DNA from: Acidimicrobiia bacterium
Lineage (GTDB): Bacteria; Actinomycetota; Acidimicrobiia; Acidimicrobiales; Bin134
DNA: 64,000 nucleotides
Direction of reading: 5' to 3'
Assembly (NCBI GenBank): GCA_022819825.1
Contig: JAJEGM010000013.1
Span: 1 to 64,000, forward strand
The position numbers and the translations under genes were made by a program. The notes under the pieces were generated by a model that saw only the letters and a program-made list of their open reading frames with translations, had not been told where the DNA came from and made no database searches. Of this stretch, positions 1 to 7,620 are shown one piece after another. The stretch's first letter is position 1. Each line of letters begins with the position of its first letter.

Positions 1-1
1 A

Positions 2-130
2 CGCTCAGCCCGAGGCTACCGAAACCTACACAACTACCGGCTCAGAATCCTGCTTGCCGCCGGACGAAAACCAGGCCAAACTCAACCCGTCACAAAAATC
101 AGAACCCGACGTCCCCGCTTCATCGCGTAG
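2..130 (+). pseudogene. C-terminal fragment of a transposase (ISL3-like), cut by the window edge
   Basis: Frame 2 is open from the first bases to a TAG at 128-130. It encodes about 42 residues with an RGYRNLHNYRLRILLAAG segment followed by a very basic tail (KIRTRRPRFIA). This resembles the end of ISL3-type DDE transposases, where an aromatic/basic 'FRNFENYRLR' segment closes the protein. Only the tail is visible, so it may be part of an intact element or a remnant. AGAGCC at 129-134 could be the outer end of a GGCTCT-type terminal inverted repeat, but the partner end is outside the window. The family assignment is from memory of the C-terminal pattern only. Confidence 0.5.
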
Positions 131-188
131 AGCCCGTTTACTATGACAGCCGGTTTCTCCCATACGCCAAGCCCCGTCCAGGCCACAA

Positions 189-1874
189 CTAGAACGCGAT
201 CAGCCCCTCCTGCGGATGGGCCCACGGAAGCCGGGGAACGTGCTCGATCTGTTTGGGCCGAGCCAGCGGTATGTGGCCGATAGGGACATCGATGACTGCT
301 GGTGCCTGCTGTTCGAGCGCGGCCGGGATCATCGCTTCGAGATCCATGGGATCGTCGGCCCTCATTCCGATGGCACCGAACGATTCAGCGAGTTTCACGA
401 AATCAGGGTTGGCGAGGTCGGTTCCGTAGGTGCCGTCGAAGAAATCGTCTAGGTCGCGGGCAACGTTGCCGTAAGCGTCGTCTCTGAAGATGACGGTGGT
501 GACATTGATGCCGTACTTGATCGCGGTCGCCAACTCAGATGAGCTGAACAAGAAGCCTCCGTCCCCGGTGACGCACACCACGGGGCGATCCGGTTGGGCC
601 AGCTTTGCTCCCAGCGCAGTTGGGAACGCGTATCCCAGGTTGAAGGAGTACCCGGAGTCGATGAAAGTACTCGGCTGGTTCACCTGCCAGTGGGTGCGAG
701 CGTAGAAGCCGAATTGCGTGACATCCCAGACAGTTAGGGCATTTTCAGGTGTGCCCTTTTGCAGCGCCTCCAAAATGGGGTACTGCGGTTCTCTGGATCG
801 GATGTCGTAGTAGGCGATGAGTTGGCGGGCGGCGGTCACTGCCTCAGCAGGCGACGGGCGCTCGTGGCATCCAGTATCAATGAGAAGTGGCAAGAGCGCA
901 TCAATGGTTGCTTGGGCGTCGCCGTGCAGGGGAATTGTGTTTGCTTGAATCCGGGTGAGGTCGAAGTCGTCAATGTTGATGTTCACCAGCGTCGACGACT
1001 CCCCGGCGGGGTTGCCCAACGAAAAGCGTGTTCCAATGCCGATGACCACATCGGCGGACTTCATCACGTCTAGCAGCTGGTTCAGTTCATGCCGCTCTCC
1101 ACCGGGGCCGACGCAGGAGCCGTAGCACAGCGGATGACTATCCGGTATAGCCCCCTTTCCGCCTCCCGACGTGATTACTGGGATGTTTGTGGTTTCGACG
1201 AGGTCGAGAAGAGCCTGCTCTGCGCCCGACAGAGCTACTCCGCCTCCGGCGACGATCAGGGGTAGACGAGAGTGTGCGATGGTCGAAGCCGCTTCTTGCA
1301 GTTGTTCACGGCTGGGAATGATTCGCGAGATGGGGGTGGGACCCATCAGTTCGACTTCATCTCGTTCCACCAGGGCATCCGGTGGGCATTCGATGTAGGT
1401 CGGACGGGGGCGGCCGGTGCGCATTTGTTGAAATGCCTCGGATACGGCCGCGGGAATCTCTCTTGGAGTCAGGGCTTGCTGGCGCCATTTGGTGATAGGT
1501 CGCACGATGTCCATCTGGTCTTCGATCTCATGGACACCTCCCAGGTTCTTCCCTATCTGCCCTCGGGGAATTTGTCCGGCGATGAGCAACAACGGACTAG
1601 AGCGGGCGTAGGCCGTGGCCAATCCCGCAGCTGCGTTGTATATGCCGACACCGGGAACCACGAGGGCCACTCCCGGCACGCCCGACGCTCGGGAATGGCC
1701 GTAGGCCATGTAGGTGGCGGCCTGTTCATGCCGGGTGGTGACCATCCGAATGCCGGGTTCGTCGCGCAGCGCGGCCACAATCCCGTACATCTGGATTCCT
1801 GGTATTCCAAAGACGACTTCAACGCCCTCTCGGACCAGCGATTTTGCGAGAGCTTCCCCCCCGCTCAACTTCAC
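189..1874 (-). CDS. Thiamine-pyrophosphate-dependent enzyme, acetolactate-synthase-like
   Basis: 561 aa with the three-domain layout of the ALS/benzoylformate-decarboxylase superfamily: N-terminal Pyr domain (about 1-170), central domain (about 190-330) and C-terminal PP domain (about 370-545). The catalytic glutamate that activates TPP is visible as E50 in TTRHEQAAT. The metal/TPP motif begins GDGGFLFSSSELATA and ends in FRDDAYGN, where biosynthetic ALS enzymes usually have NN. That and the lack of a nearby ilvN suggest a catabolic or uncharacterised 2-oxoacid enzyme rather than true acetolactate synthase. The GTG start at 1874 lies 33 nt after the PQQ-dehydrogenase stop, so it is probably the last gene of the tesB operon. 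Substrate is not predictable from the sequence. Confidence 0.85.
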   Translation of the reverse strand: MKLSGGEALAKSLVREGVEVVFGIPGIQMYGIVAALRDEPGIRMVTTRHEQAATYMAYGHSRASGVPGVALVVPGVGIYNAAAGLATAYARSSPLLLIAGQIPRGQIGKNLGGVHEIEDQMDIVRPITKWRQQALTPREIPAAVSEAFQQMRTGRPRPTYIECPPDALVERDEVELMGPTPISRIIPSREQLQEAASTIAHSRLPLIVAGGGVALSGAEQALLDLVETTNIPVITSGGGKGAIPDSHPLCYGSCVGPGGERHELNQLLDVMKSADVVIGIGTRFSLGNPAGESSTLVNINIDDFDLTRIQANTIPLHGDAQATIDALLPLLIDTGCHERPSPAEAVTAARQLIAYYDIRSREPQYPILEALQKGTPENALTVWDVTQFGFYARTHWQVNQPSTFIDSGYSFNLGYAFPTALGAKLAQPDRPVVCVTGDGGFLFSSSELATAIKYGINVTTVIFRDDAYGNVARDLDDFFDGTYGTDLANPDFVKLAESFGAIGMRADDPMDLEAMIPAALEQQAPAVIDVPIGHIPLARPKQIEHVPRLPWAHPQEGLIAF

Positions 1875-1907
1875 CGGGTCATTCTTGCATCCGCAGAATC
1901 AAGCCGA

Positions 1908-3251
1908 CTACTGGGCAAGCTCAAGCCGGTACACGGTGTCGTCGAAGCTCAGCACGTAGAGCTCGCCGGCCGCGTCTTCGCCGAAGGAGACCAGGGTGAC
2001 CGGGTCGACGGAGAGGCCGAGCTCTTTTCTGGTGTCCACTCCTTGGGCATCAACAGTGAGACCCCACAGGCGGCCTTGGCAGAAATCGCCGAACACGTAG
2101 GTGCCCACCAGGCTGGGAATGGCCGAACCCCGGTATACGTGGCCCCCGGTTATGGAGCAGCCCGTGTCGTGGTCGTACACGTGAATGGGGAAGTCCAAGT
2201 CTTCAGGGGTATCGGCGCCGGAAAACCGCACGTGGCCTTCAAACAGCGGCCACCCCAGGTTGGCCCCTGGCTTCCAGCTGTCCGCGGCCCGCAGCACGTG
2301 GATTTCTTCCCATTCGTTTTGTCCCACATCAGCGATCCACAGATCGCCGGTGGTCCGGTCGAAGGAGAATCGCCAGGGGTTGCGAGCTCCGTAGTGCCAG
2401 ATCTCAGCTCGCCCCCCGCTGTCGGTAAACGGGTTGTCGGCGGGAATGGAGTAAGCCGAGTCGCCGCTGGCCTCGGGATCGATACGGAGCATGGTGGCGA
2501 GCAGGGTGTCCAGATTCTGGCCCTGGTTGAACATGTCATCTCGGCCGCCGCCGTCGCCAAATCCGATCCACAGGTAGCCGTCGGGACCGAAGGCGATATG
2601 GCCGCCATTGTGGTTGCAGGCTGGCTGGTCGGCGTCCAGCACCGTCCGGCCCTGGTCGCCCTGAACCCACTGCCCGCTCATGGGGTACTCCACGATCAAG
2701 CTGTCGCCCCTCAAGTCGGTGGAGCTCACGTAGAGCTTCGATCCGTCGGGGGAGAAGGCGATGCCCAACAGTCCTTCTTCGCACTCTGGATTGGTTTGGT
2801 CGCTGATATCCAGCACCATCTCGGGAGGTTCATCCCCGTCTGCGCTTATGAGCCACACCTGGCCCTCCCGGGTGGCCACGTAGAGGTCTCCACTGGTGCC
2901 GCCGGTGCCCGGTCGGGCGACGAGCGCCATCGGATCGGTGAGCGATGCCACCGGGGTCAACACCAGATTTGTTTCCTCAGGCTGGTCGGCCACCGTGCCT
3001 TGTTTGTCCTCGCCTTGGTCGAGAGCCGGGTCGGTGGCGGGGGAGGCAGCCGACTGGTCTCCGGCATCGGTGGGGGCGTCCGGTCCCGATTGGGGAGCAG
3101 TGGCCGTCGTCGCGGCTGCTCTAGCGGTGGCCGCTACGGTGGCCGCGATTTGTGGCTGGGCGTCGCGTCGGTCTTCGTTGCTGTCGCCACAAGCGCTAGC
3201 CAACAGGCAAATCGCAGCGACTGTCGCCGCCATTTGCCGGTTGCGGCTCAC
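1908..3251 (-). CDS. PQQ-dependent sugar dehydrogenase (GSDH/Hhip-like beta-propeller), lipoprotein
   Basis: 447 aa from a GTG at 3251 that overlaps the tesB stop as GTGA. I prefer this to the tracked start at 3335, because it leaves the n-region MSRNRQ, a hydrophobic stretch and a lipobox-like ASAC, i.e. a lipoprotein signal. After an Ala/Thr-rich linker comes a six-bladed propeller typical of soluble glucose/sorbosone dehydrogenases: LLGIAFSPDG, NHNGGHIAFGPDGYLWIGFGDGG (the His of HNGG is the usual catalytic base) and VGQNEWEEI. The family oxidises aldoses using PQQ outside the cytoplasmic membrane. No PQQ-synthesis genes are visible, so the cofactor would come from elsewhere or the protein may only keep the fold. 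Confidence 0.85.
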   Translation of the reverse strand: MSRNRQMAATVAAICLLASACGDSNEDRRDAQPQIAATVAATARAAATTATAPQSGPDAPTDAGDQSAASPATDPALDQGEDKQGTVADQPEETNLVLTPVASLTDPMALVARPGTGGTSGDLYVATREGQVWLISADGDEPPEMVLDISDQTNPECEEGLLGIAFSPDGSKLYVSSTDLRGDSLIVEYPMSGQWVQGDQGRTVLDADQPACNHNGGHIAFGPDGYLWIGFGDGGGRDDMFNQGQNLDTLLATMLRIDPEASGDSAYSIPADNPFTDSGGRAEIWHYGARNPWRFSFDRTTGDLWIADVGQNEWEEIHVLRAADSWKPGANLGWPLFEGHVRFSGADTPEDLDFPIHVYDHDTGCSITGGHVYRGSAIPSLVGTYVFGDFCQGRLWGLTVDAQGVDTRKELGLSVDPVTLVSFGEDAAGELYVLSFDDTVYRLELAQ

Positions 3252-4093
3252 GGTTGCTTCCGCAGTGGCCGGATTAATCCCTCCTGCACGACAGAGGCCA
3301 CCAGTTCGCCGGTGCGGTTCCACGCCGTGCCCCATGCCAGGCCCCGGGCATTGGATGCTGAATTGGACACCTGGTCCAGGAAGATCCAGTCATCCATTCG
3401 CAGCGGCCTATGGAACCACATGGCGTGGTCGAGGCTGGCCGCTTGGATGTCGATCTCGTTGCCCCGCACCGGCAGCGCCTTGGTGGCGGTGTCCAGCACG
3501 GTCATGTCGCTGGCGTAGGTGAACATGCAGGTGTGCAGTACAGGGTTTTCGGGCAGCGTGCCGGTGGCCCGTAGCCACACCTGCAAGCGGGGCTCTCGGC
3601 TCTGGCCCCGTTCTGCGGGCGAGCCGGTCACGTAGCGAAGCTCAATCGGGCGGATCATTCGGCCTTGGTCGTCCACCGGGAAACCGTCCCAAACAAACGG
3701 TTCCAACTCTTCGGGGTCGGGGATGCCTGCGGGAAGGTCGGTCTGGTGCTCGAAACCCTCCTCTTCTTTGTGGAAGGAGGCCGACATGGCGAAGATGGGC
3801 TGGCCGTGCTGGATGGCGGTCACCCGGCGGGTGGTGAACGATCGGCCGTCTCGCACCCGCTCCACCAGATACACCAGGGGCGCCGACACGTCGCCGGGAC
3901 GGATGAAGTAGGCCTGGAGGCTGTGGACCGCTCTGTCTTCCACCGTGCGGGTGGCGGCCACTAGGGCTTGGCCGGCCACCTGACCGCCGAACACCCGCTG
4001 GCGGTCCTCTTGGGGGCTGACTCCCCGGAAGATGTCCTCCTCGATGGGCTCCAGATCCAGCAGTTCGATGAGCGCATCTACCTCTGCTTGCAT
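3248..4093 (-). CDS. tesB: Acyl-CoA thioesterase II
   Basis: 281 aa, close to the usual length of TesB (about 286 aa). Two hot-dog halves are visible. The conserved C-terminal motif ASLDHAMWFHRP supplies the catalytic Asp, and VVQEGLIR near the end supplies the Gln. The N-terminal GQVAGQALVAA segment is also typical. It hydrolyses medium- and long-chain acyl-CoA to free acid and CoA in the cytoplasm. It is first gene of a minus-strand operon and overlaps the PQQ-dehydrogenase start by four bases. A TAGGAT box lies 9 nt upstream of the ATG, implying a very short leader. Confidence 0.93.
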   Translation of the reverse strand: MQAEVDALIELLDLEPIEEDIFRGVSPQEDRQRVFGGQVAGQALVAATRTVEDRAVHSLQAYFIRPGDVSAPLVYLVERVRDGRSFTTRRVTAIQHGQPIFAMSASFHKEEEGFEHQTDLPAGIPDPEELEPFVWDGFPVDDQGRMIRPIELRYVTGSPAERGQSREPRLQVWLRATGTLPENPVLHTCMFTYASDMTVLDTATKALPVRGNEIDIQAASLDHAMWFHRPLRMDDWIFLDQVSNSASNARGLAWGTAWNRTGELVASVVQEGLIRPLRKQP

Positions 4094-4181
4094 GACCGAC
4101 TGATCCTACCGTCAGAGTTAGGCAAACCTTATGGCCTAGTAGTCGGATTTGAGAGGGGCTGGGGTACGCTTGTTTCTCCCC

Positions 4182-4676
4182 ATGACGCTTCTTGTCTCTG
4201 CCCGCGCTCACGTCTTGGAGAACTGGCGCCGCTTACTGCGCTATTGCGGCACATCGGCGGTGGGAGTGGTGCTGGGTCAGACCATTCTGCGGGTGTGCTA
4301 CGACCTGTTTGGCTGGTCGGGGTTGTTGTCCAACTTGGTGGCTTTCTTGATTGCCAACATCCCCGTCTATTTCCTGTACCGAGGGTGGGTGTGGGACAGC
4401 AGCGGCCCTACTCAGTGGGGCCGAGTGGTGCTGCCCTTCTGGCTGGTCTCGCTGGCGGGGCTGGCCCTGTCGTCGCTGGCCGTGGGCTTGGTGGACGCCG
4501 CCACCGACAACGGCTGGTTCATCACCGCGGCGTCGGTTGGCGCCTTCGGCACGGTATGGCTGGTGAAGTACGCGGTGTGCGACCAGTACTTGTTCGGTCC
4601 AGCGCTCGACGGAGGGTCTGCTGACAAGGGCCTTGAGACCCAAGACGATGGAACCCAGTCGGCGGGCGTTCGCTGA
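4182..4676 (+). CDS. GtrA-family membrane protein
   Basis: 164 aa starting at ATG 4182 (MTLLVSARAHVLENW); the tracked start at 4149 would add a poor N-terminus. Four hydrophobic segments are visible, and LVAFLIANIPVYFLYRGWVW closely matches the family's central motif (N-x-x-x-F-x-x-x-R-x-W-x-F). GtrA proteins are proposed to move polyprenyl-linked sugars across the membrane or assist cell-wall glycosylation. The last 28 bases overlap the following methyltransferase, suggesting translational coupling. No glycosyltransferase is adjacent, so the lipid-linked substrate is unknown. Confidence 0.8.
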   Translation: MTLLVSARAHVLENWRRLLRYCGTSAVGVVLGQTILRVCYDLFGWSGLLSNLVAFLIANIPVYFLYRGWVWDSSGPTQWGRVVLPFWLVSLAGLALSSLAVGLVDAATDNGWFITAASVGAFGTVWLVKYAVCDQYLFGPALDGGSADKGLETQDDGTQSAGVR

Positions 4677-5277
4677 GGCCGCCCGGGGGTTCATGCCCCC
4701 CGATGAGGGAATGGCGCTTCACCAGGCCGCCTGCGACTTGGAGGTGGCCGGGCCGCTGCTGGAAGTGGGCAGCTATTGCGGCAAGTCGTCGGTGTATCTG
4801 GGCGACGCCGCCCAAGCCCAGGGCCGGGTGCTGTTCGCCCTCGACCATCACCGGGGCTCGGAGGAGAACCAGCCGGGCTGGGAGTGGCACGAGCCCGATC
4901 TTGTCGATCCCGCCGTCGGCCTGATTGACACCCTGCCCCATTTCCGCCGCACCGTTCATGAGGCCGGGTTGGAGGGAAGCGTGGTGGCTTTAGTGGGTGA
5001 CTCGGTGACCATCGCCCAAAACTGGTCCACTCCGCTGGCCTTCTTGTTCATCGACGGCGGCCACGGCACCGAACCCGCCCACGCCGACTACGAGAACTGG
5101 GTGCCCCACGTGGCCATCGGCGGCCGTTTGGCCATCCACGACGTGTTCCCCAACCCCGCCGACGGCGGCCGCCCCCCCTACGAGATCTACTGCCGAGCCA
5201 TGGCCTCCGGCGCTTTCGCTGAGTTCTTCGTCACCGGTTCTCTCAGGGTCCTCACCCGCGTCGCCCCCGGCGTCTGA
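4648..5277 (+). CDS. Class I SAM-dependent methyltransferase (Methyltransf_24-like)
   Basis: 209 aa from ATG 4648 (MEPSRRAFAEAARGF), inside the end of the GtrA gene; the tracked TTG at 4633 is less likely. Motif I is LLEVGSYCGKSSVYLG, the acidic ribose-binding strand is LFALDHH, and FLFIDGGHGTEPAHADYENW with GGRLAIHDVFPNP is the pattern of the class I group that acts on small molecules or sugars. The substrate is unknown. Overlap with the GtrA gene suggests a shared role in envelope glycan or lipid modification, which is inference only. Confidence 0.8.
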   Translation: MEPSRRAFAEAARGFMPPDEGMALHQAACDLEVAGPLLEVGSYCGKSSVYLGDAAQAQGRVLFALDHHRGSEENQPGWEWHEPDLVDPAVGLIDTLPHFRRTVHEAGLEGSVVALVGDSVTIAQNWSTPLAFLFIDGGHGTEPAHADYENWVPHVAIGGRLAIHDVFPNPADGGRPPYEIYCRAMASGAFAEFFVTGSLRVLTRVAPGV

Positions 5278-5313
5278 TCTACCCAGTTCCAAGCAGGCCC
5301 TTAGTCGCCTCAC

Positions 5314-5326
5314 TACCGTTGCGGCG
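5314..5326 (+). promoter_or_regulatory. Leaderless promoter box of the DUF1214 gene
   Basis: TACCGT (5314-5319) is followed by exactly 6 nt and then the GTG at 5326. There is no Shine-Dalgarno sequence. This spacing would start the transcript at the start codon. Confidence 0.5.
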
Positions 5327-6507
5327 TGAATCAAGAACAAAGGCTGGCATCAGGCGAAGCGTGGCAGGAGTTCTGCGACCGGTTGAAAGCCGCAGGTAAC
5401 CGGCTGCTGGAAGACGACTTTCCGGCGGAGGCGGCTGATCGGGCCGAGGGCTACCGGCACTTGGGCCGGCTGCTGATGCAGGGGTGGATCGAGCAGGTTG
5501 AGTTTGGCGACCGAGATTTCCCGGTCATGTACCGCCACAACGACGACGTGATGCGCTGGGGCGGCCCCAACGTGGACAACACCTACTGGCGGGCCCACGT
5601 GAGTGTTGAGCACTCCTATCGGATCAATGGGTGGCTGCCGCCAGGGGCGATGTTCGTGATCCAAAGCGCCCACGGCGAGATGCACCAGAACCGTCTGGGC
5701 ATCACCGCCGAACGCTCGAGCGACAATTTCGCGGTGGATCCCGATGGCAGCTTCACCTTCGTTGCCAGCGCCACTCCCCACGACGGCAACTGGCTCCCCA
5801 TCGACGAGCACACCGACCACATCTCGGTGCGGGAATACAACGTGGACTGGGGAGTAGACGAGCCGGGCCGGTTTGTGATCGAGCGGGTGGGCAGTGAGGG
5901 TAAGCGCCCGGAGCCGCTTGATCCGGCTGGCTTCGCCGAGGGTTTGGATCGGGCCATGGCGTGGGCCGAGGACGCCCTGGTGTTTTGGAACCAGTGGATG
6001 GAGCGGAGCCGCCGGGCCGCGCCACCCAATGTGTTCTACGGCCCCCGCTCTGTGCCCGGTGGGGCCGATGCCATCGGCTACGGCGGCTGCTCCTACGAAC
6101 TGGGGCCCGACGAGGCCCTGGTAGTGAGCTGCGACGTGCCCGACGCCCAGTACTGGTCGTTCATGCTTTACAGCTACGCCTGGTTCGAGTCGCTGGACTT
6201 CGCCAACCGCACCGTGAGTCTCAACAACGCCCAGATCGCGGTGGACCCCGACGGCCGATTTCGTATCGTGGTAGCCCATCACGACCCAGGCGTGCAGAAC
6301 TGGCTCGACACCGAGGGCCGCCCTGAGGCTCTCATCACCTTCCGCTGGGTCCTCAGCTCCACCATGCCCACCCCCGAGGGCCAAGTGGTCCCTTTCACGG
6401 AGATTGGTGATCACCTCCCCGACTTCACCACCCGCTTGACTCCTGAGCAGCGCGCCACCCAAATCGCCACCCGCCGCCAATCCCGAGCCCACCGCTTCCG
6501 CTGCTGA
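5326..6507 (+). CDS. DUF1214 domain protein
   Basis: 393 aa, GTG start. The C-terminal third carries the DUF1214 signature: a beta-sandwich pattern with AQYWSFMLYSYAWFESLDF, SLNNAQIAVDPDGRFRIVVAHHDPG and a closing LDTEGRPEALITFRW. The N-terminal 200 residues are acidic and without a recognised motif. Proteins of this type are common in Actinobacteria and in hydrocarbon or steroid degradation neighbourhoods, but no reaction is established. No signal peptide is visible, so it is presumably cytoplasmic. It has its own leaderless promoter, so it need not be co-expressed with the methyltransferase 48 nt upstream. Confidence 0.7.
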   Translation: MNQEQRLASGEAWQEFCDRLKAAGNRLLEDDFPAEAADRAEGYRHLGRLLMQGWIEQVEFGDRDFPVMYRHNDDVMRWGGPNVDNTYWRAHVSVEHSYRINGWLPPGAMFVIQSAHGEMHQNRLGITAERSSDNFAVDPDGSFTFVASATPHDGNWLPIDEHTDHISVREYNVDWGVDEPGRFVIERVGSEGKRPEPLDPAGFAEGLDRAMAWAEDALVFWNQWMERSRRAAPPNVFYGPRSVPGGADAIGYGGCSYELGPDEALVVSCDVPDAQYWSFMLYSYAWFESLDFANRTVSLNNAQIAVDPDGRFRIVVAHHDPGVQNWLDTEGRPEALITFRWVLSSTMPTPEGQVVPFTEIGDHLPDFTTRLTPEQRATQIATRRQSRAHRFRC

Positions 6508-6541
6508 ACTTCATTGGCGCGGTTGAGTCTCTAGCGCGATG

Positions 6542-6555
6542 TAGCCTCGCCTCCA
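6542..6555 (+). promoter_or_regulatory. Leaderless promoter box of sodC
   Basis: TAGCCT (6542-6547) lies exactly 7 nt upstream of the ATG at 6555, with no ribosome binding site between. Confidence 0.5.
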
Positions 6556-7127
6556 TGATTTCTTGGCGTATCTGGAAGGTTCCCGCCCTTGTTGCCTGCC
6601 TTTTCTTGATGGCCGCGGCCTGCGGGAGCGACGACAACGGCCAGGCCTACGAAGCTGAGCGGATTGGTGGCACAGCCTCAGCCAGCATCGTCAACCCCGA
6701 TGGTGGTGTGATAGGCACTGCCGACTTCGAGCAAGGGCCGACGGGGGTGCTGATCACGGTGTCGGTGAGCGGCCTCACCCCCGGCGGGCACGGAATCCAC
6801 CTTCACGCGGTGGGTGCGTGTACCCCGGATTTCAAGGCGGCCACCGGGCATATCACCAGGACCGACGATGCGCTTCACGGGTTGAAGAACCCCGAGCGAA
6901 CGGCTGGCAACGGCGATAACGGCGACCTGCCCAACCTCTATGCGGCAGCCGACGGCACCGCCCAGGCGGAGTTCTTCACCTCGCTGGTGACCATTTCTGG
7001 CGGGTCAATGCCCGCACTGCTCGATGCTGACGGCTCCACGGTGATCATCCACGAAAGCCCCGACGATCACATCACCCAGCCCATCGGCGGCGCCGGCGGC
7101 CGCGTCGGCTGCGCCATCATCCGCTAA
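6555..7127 (+). CDS. sodC: Cu-Zn superoxide dismutase family lipoprotein, zinc site altered
   Basis: 190 aa. The N-terminus has a signal with lipobox MAAACGS, so the protein should be anchored outside the membrane. Copper ligands are recognisable: HLH in GGHGIHLHAVGAC, the bridging His in ATGHI, and the His in TVIIHESPDDH. The disulfide cysteines (GAC and VGCAII) and the active-site Arg (GGRVGC) are present. For zinc, the His of ALHGL and the Asp of GDLPNL remain, but the usual H-x-G-D segment reads DNGD, so the third zinc His is replaced by Asp. The family disproportionates superoxide. Metal content here may be copper-only or have an Asp ligand instead. Confidence 0.85.
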   Translation: MISWRIWKVPALVACLFLMAAACGSDDNGQAYEAERIGGTASASIVNPDGGVIGTADFEQGPTGVLITVSVSGLTPGGHGIHLHAVGACTPDFKAATGHITRTDDALHGLKNPERTAGNGDNGDLPNLYAAADGTAQAEFFTSLVTISGGSMPALLDADGSTVIIHESPDDHITQPIGGAGGRVGCAIIR

Positions 7128-7141
7128 CCCGCGAGCAGTTC

Positions 7142-7585
7142 TCAGCAATCCCCTATCCGTAAGGCAGCGCGTACCGATCGTTCCACCGCATCGGCAACAG
7201 CTTCAGGGTTTTCGTGCTCCCAAAAGCGCAGCACGGTCCAGCCGGCTTCTTGGAGGTGGGCGTCGGTGTCTTGGTCGCGGGCGATGTTGCCGGTGATCTT
7301 GTTGGACCAGTACTCGGGGTTGGTGGCCGGTTGGGTGTGGTGTTCCGGGCAGCCGTGCCAATAGCAGCCGTCCACGAACACCGCGACCTTGGCCTTACGG
7401 AACACCAAATCGGCCGTCCGCCGCAGCTCCGGCAGCGGCCGAGCGGCCACCCGGTAGCGCAACCCTCGCCGATGCACCGCCGAGCGAACCGCCAATTCCG
7501 GTTTGGTGTCCCGGCTGCGATTCCCCTGCATCGACTTGCGGGTCGCCTCCGAAGAAGCCCAAGAGTCGTCAGGCAACCCGCCCAT
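7142..7585 (-). CDS. vsr: Very short patch repair endonuclease (Vsr-like)
   Basis: 147 aa, the normal Vsr length. The start has the family pattern RKSMQGNRSRDTKPELAVRS. The catalytic and zinc segment VAVFVDGCYWHGCPEH contains the essential Asp and the zinc-binding Cys/His residues; VLRFWEHE closes the domain. Vsr nicks 5' of the T in T:G mismatches created by deamination of 5-methylcytosine. No cytosine-5 methyltransferase is adjacent, so this is an orphan; such copies in Actinobacteria often occur alone. It is monocistronic and convergent with sodC (14 bp between stops). Confidence 0.88.
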   Translation of the reverse strand: MGGLPDDSWASSEATRKSMQGNRSRDTKPELAVRSAVHRRGLRYRVAARPLPELRRTADLVFRKAKVAVFVDGCYWHGCPEHHTQPATNPEYWSNKITGNIARDQDTDAHLQEAGWTVLRFWEHENPEAVADAVERSVRAALRIGDC

Positions 7586-7597
7586 GGCCCGATGGTA
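7585..7597 (-). promoter_or_regulatory. Leaderless promoter box of vsr
   Basis: On the minus strand TACCAT (7597-7592) is followed by 6 nt and the ATG at 7585. Confidence 0.5.
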
Positions 7598-7620
7598 GCG
7601 ATACCCCGCTGGGGGCGGGC

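Noticed and set aside
1272-3518. 748-aa plus-strand ORF
   Set aside because: Antisense shadow of the TPP-enzyme and PQQ-dehydrogenase genes; no recognisable motif, while the minus strand carries clear domains.
4118-4131. TTAGGCAAACCTTA, similar to a DtxR/IdeR iron box
   Set aside because: 12/14 to the remembered core, but the flanking genes (tesB, GtrA) have no iron link and the box is not repeated elsewhere in the window.
5350-6492. 380-aa minus-strand ORF
   Set aside because: Shadow of the DUF1214 gene; His/Val-rich, without domain features.
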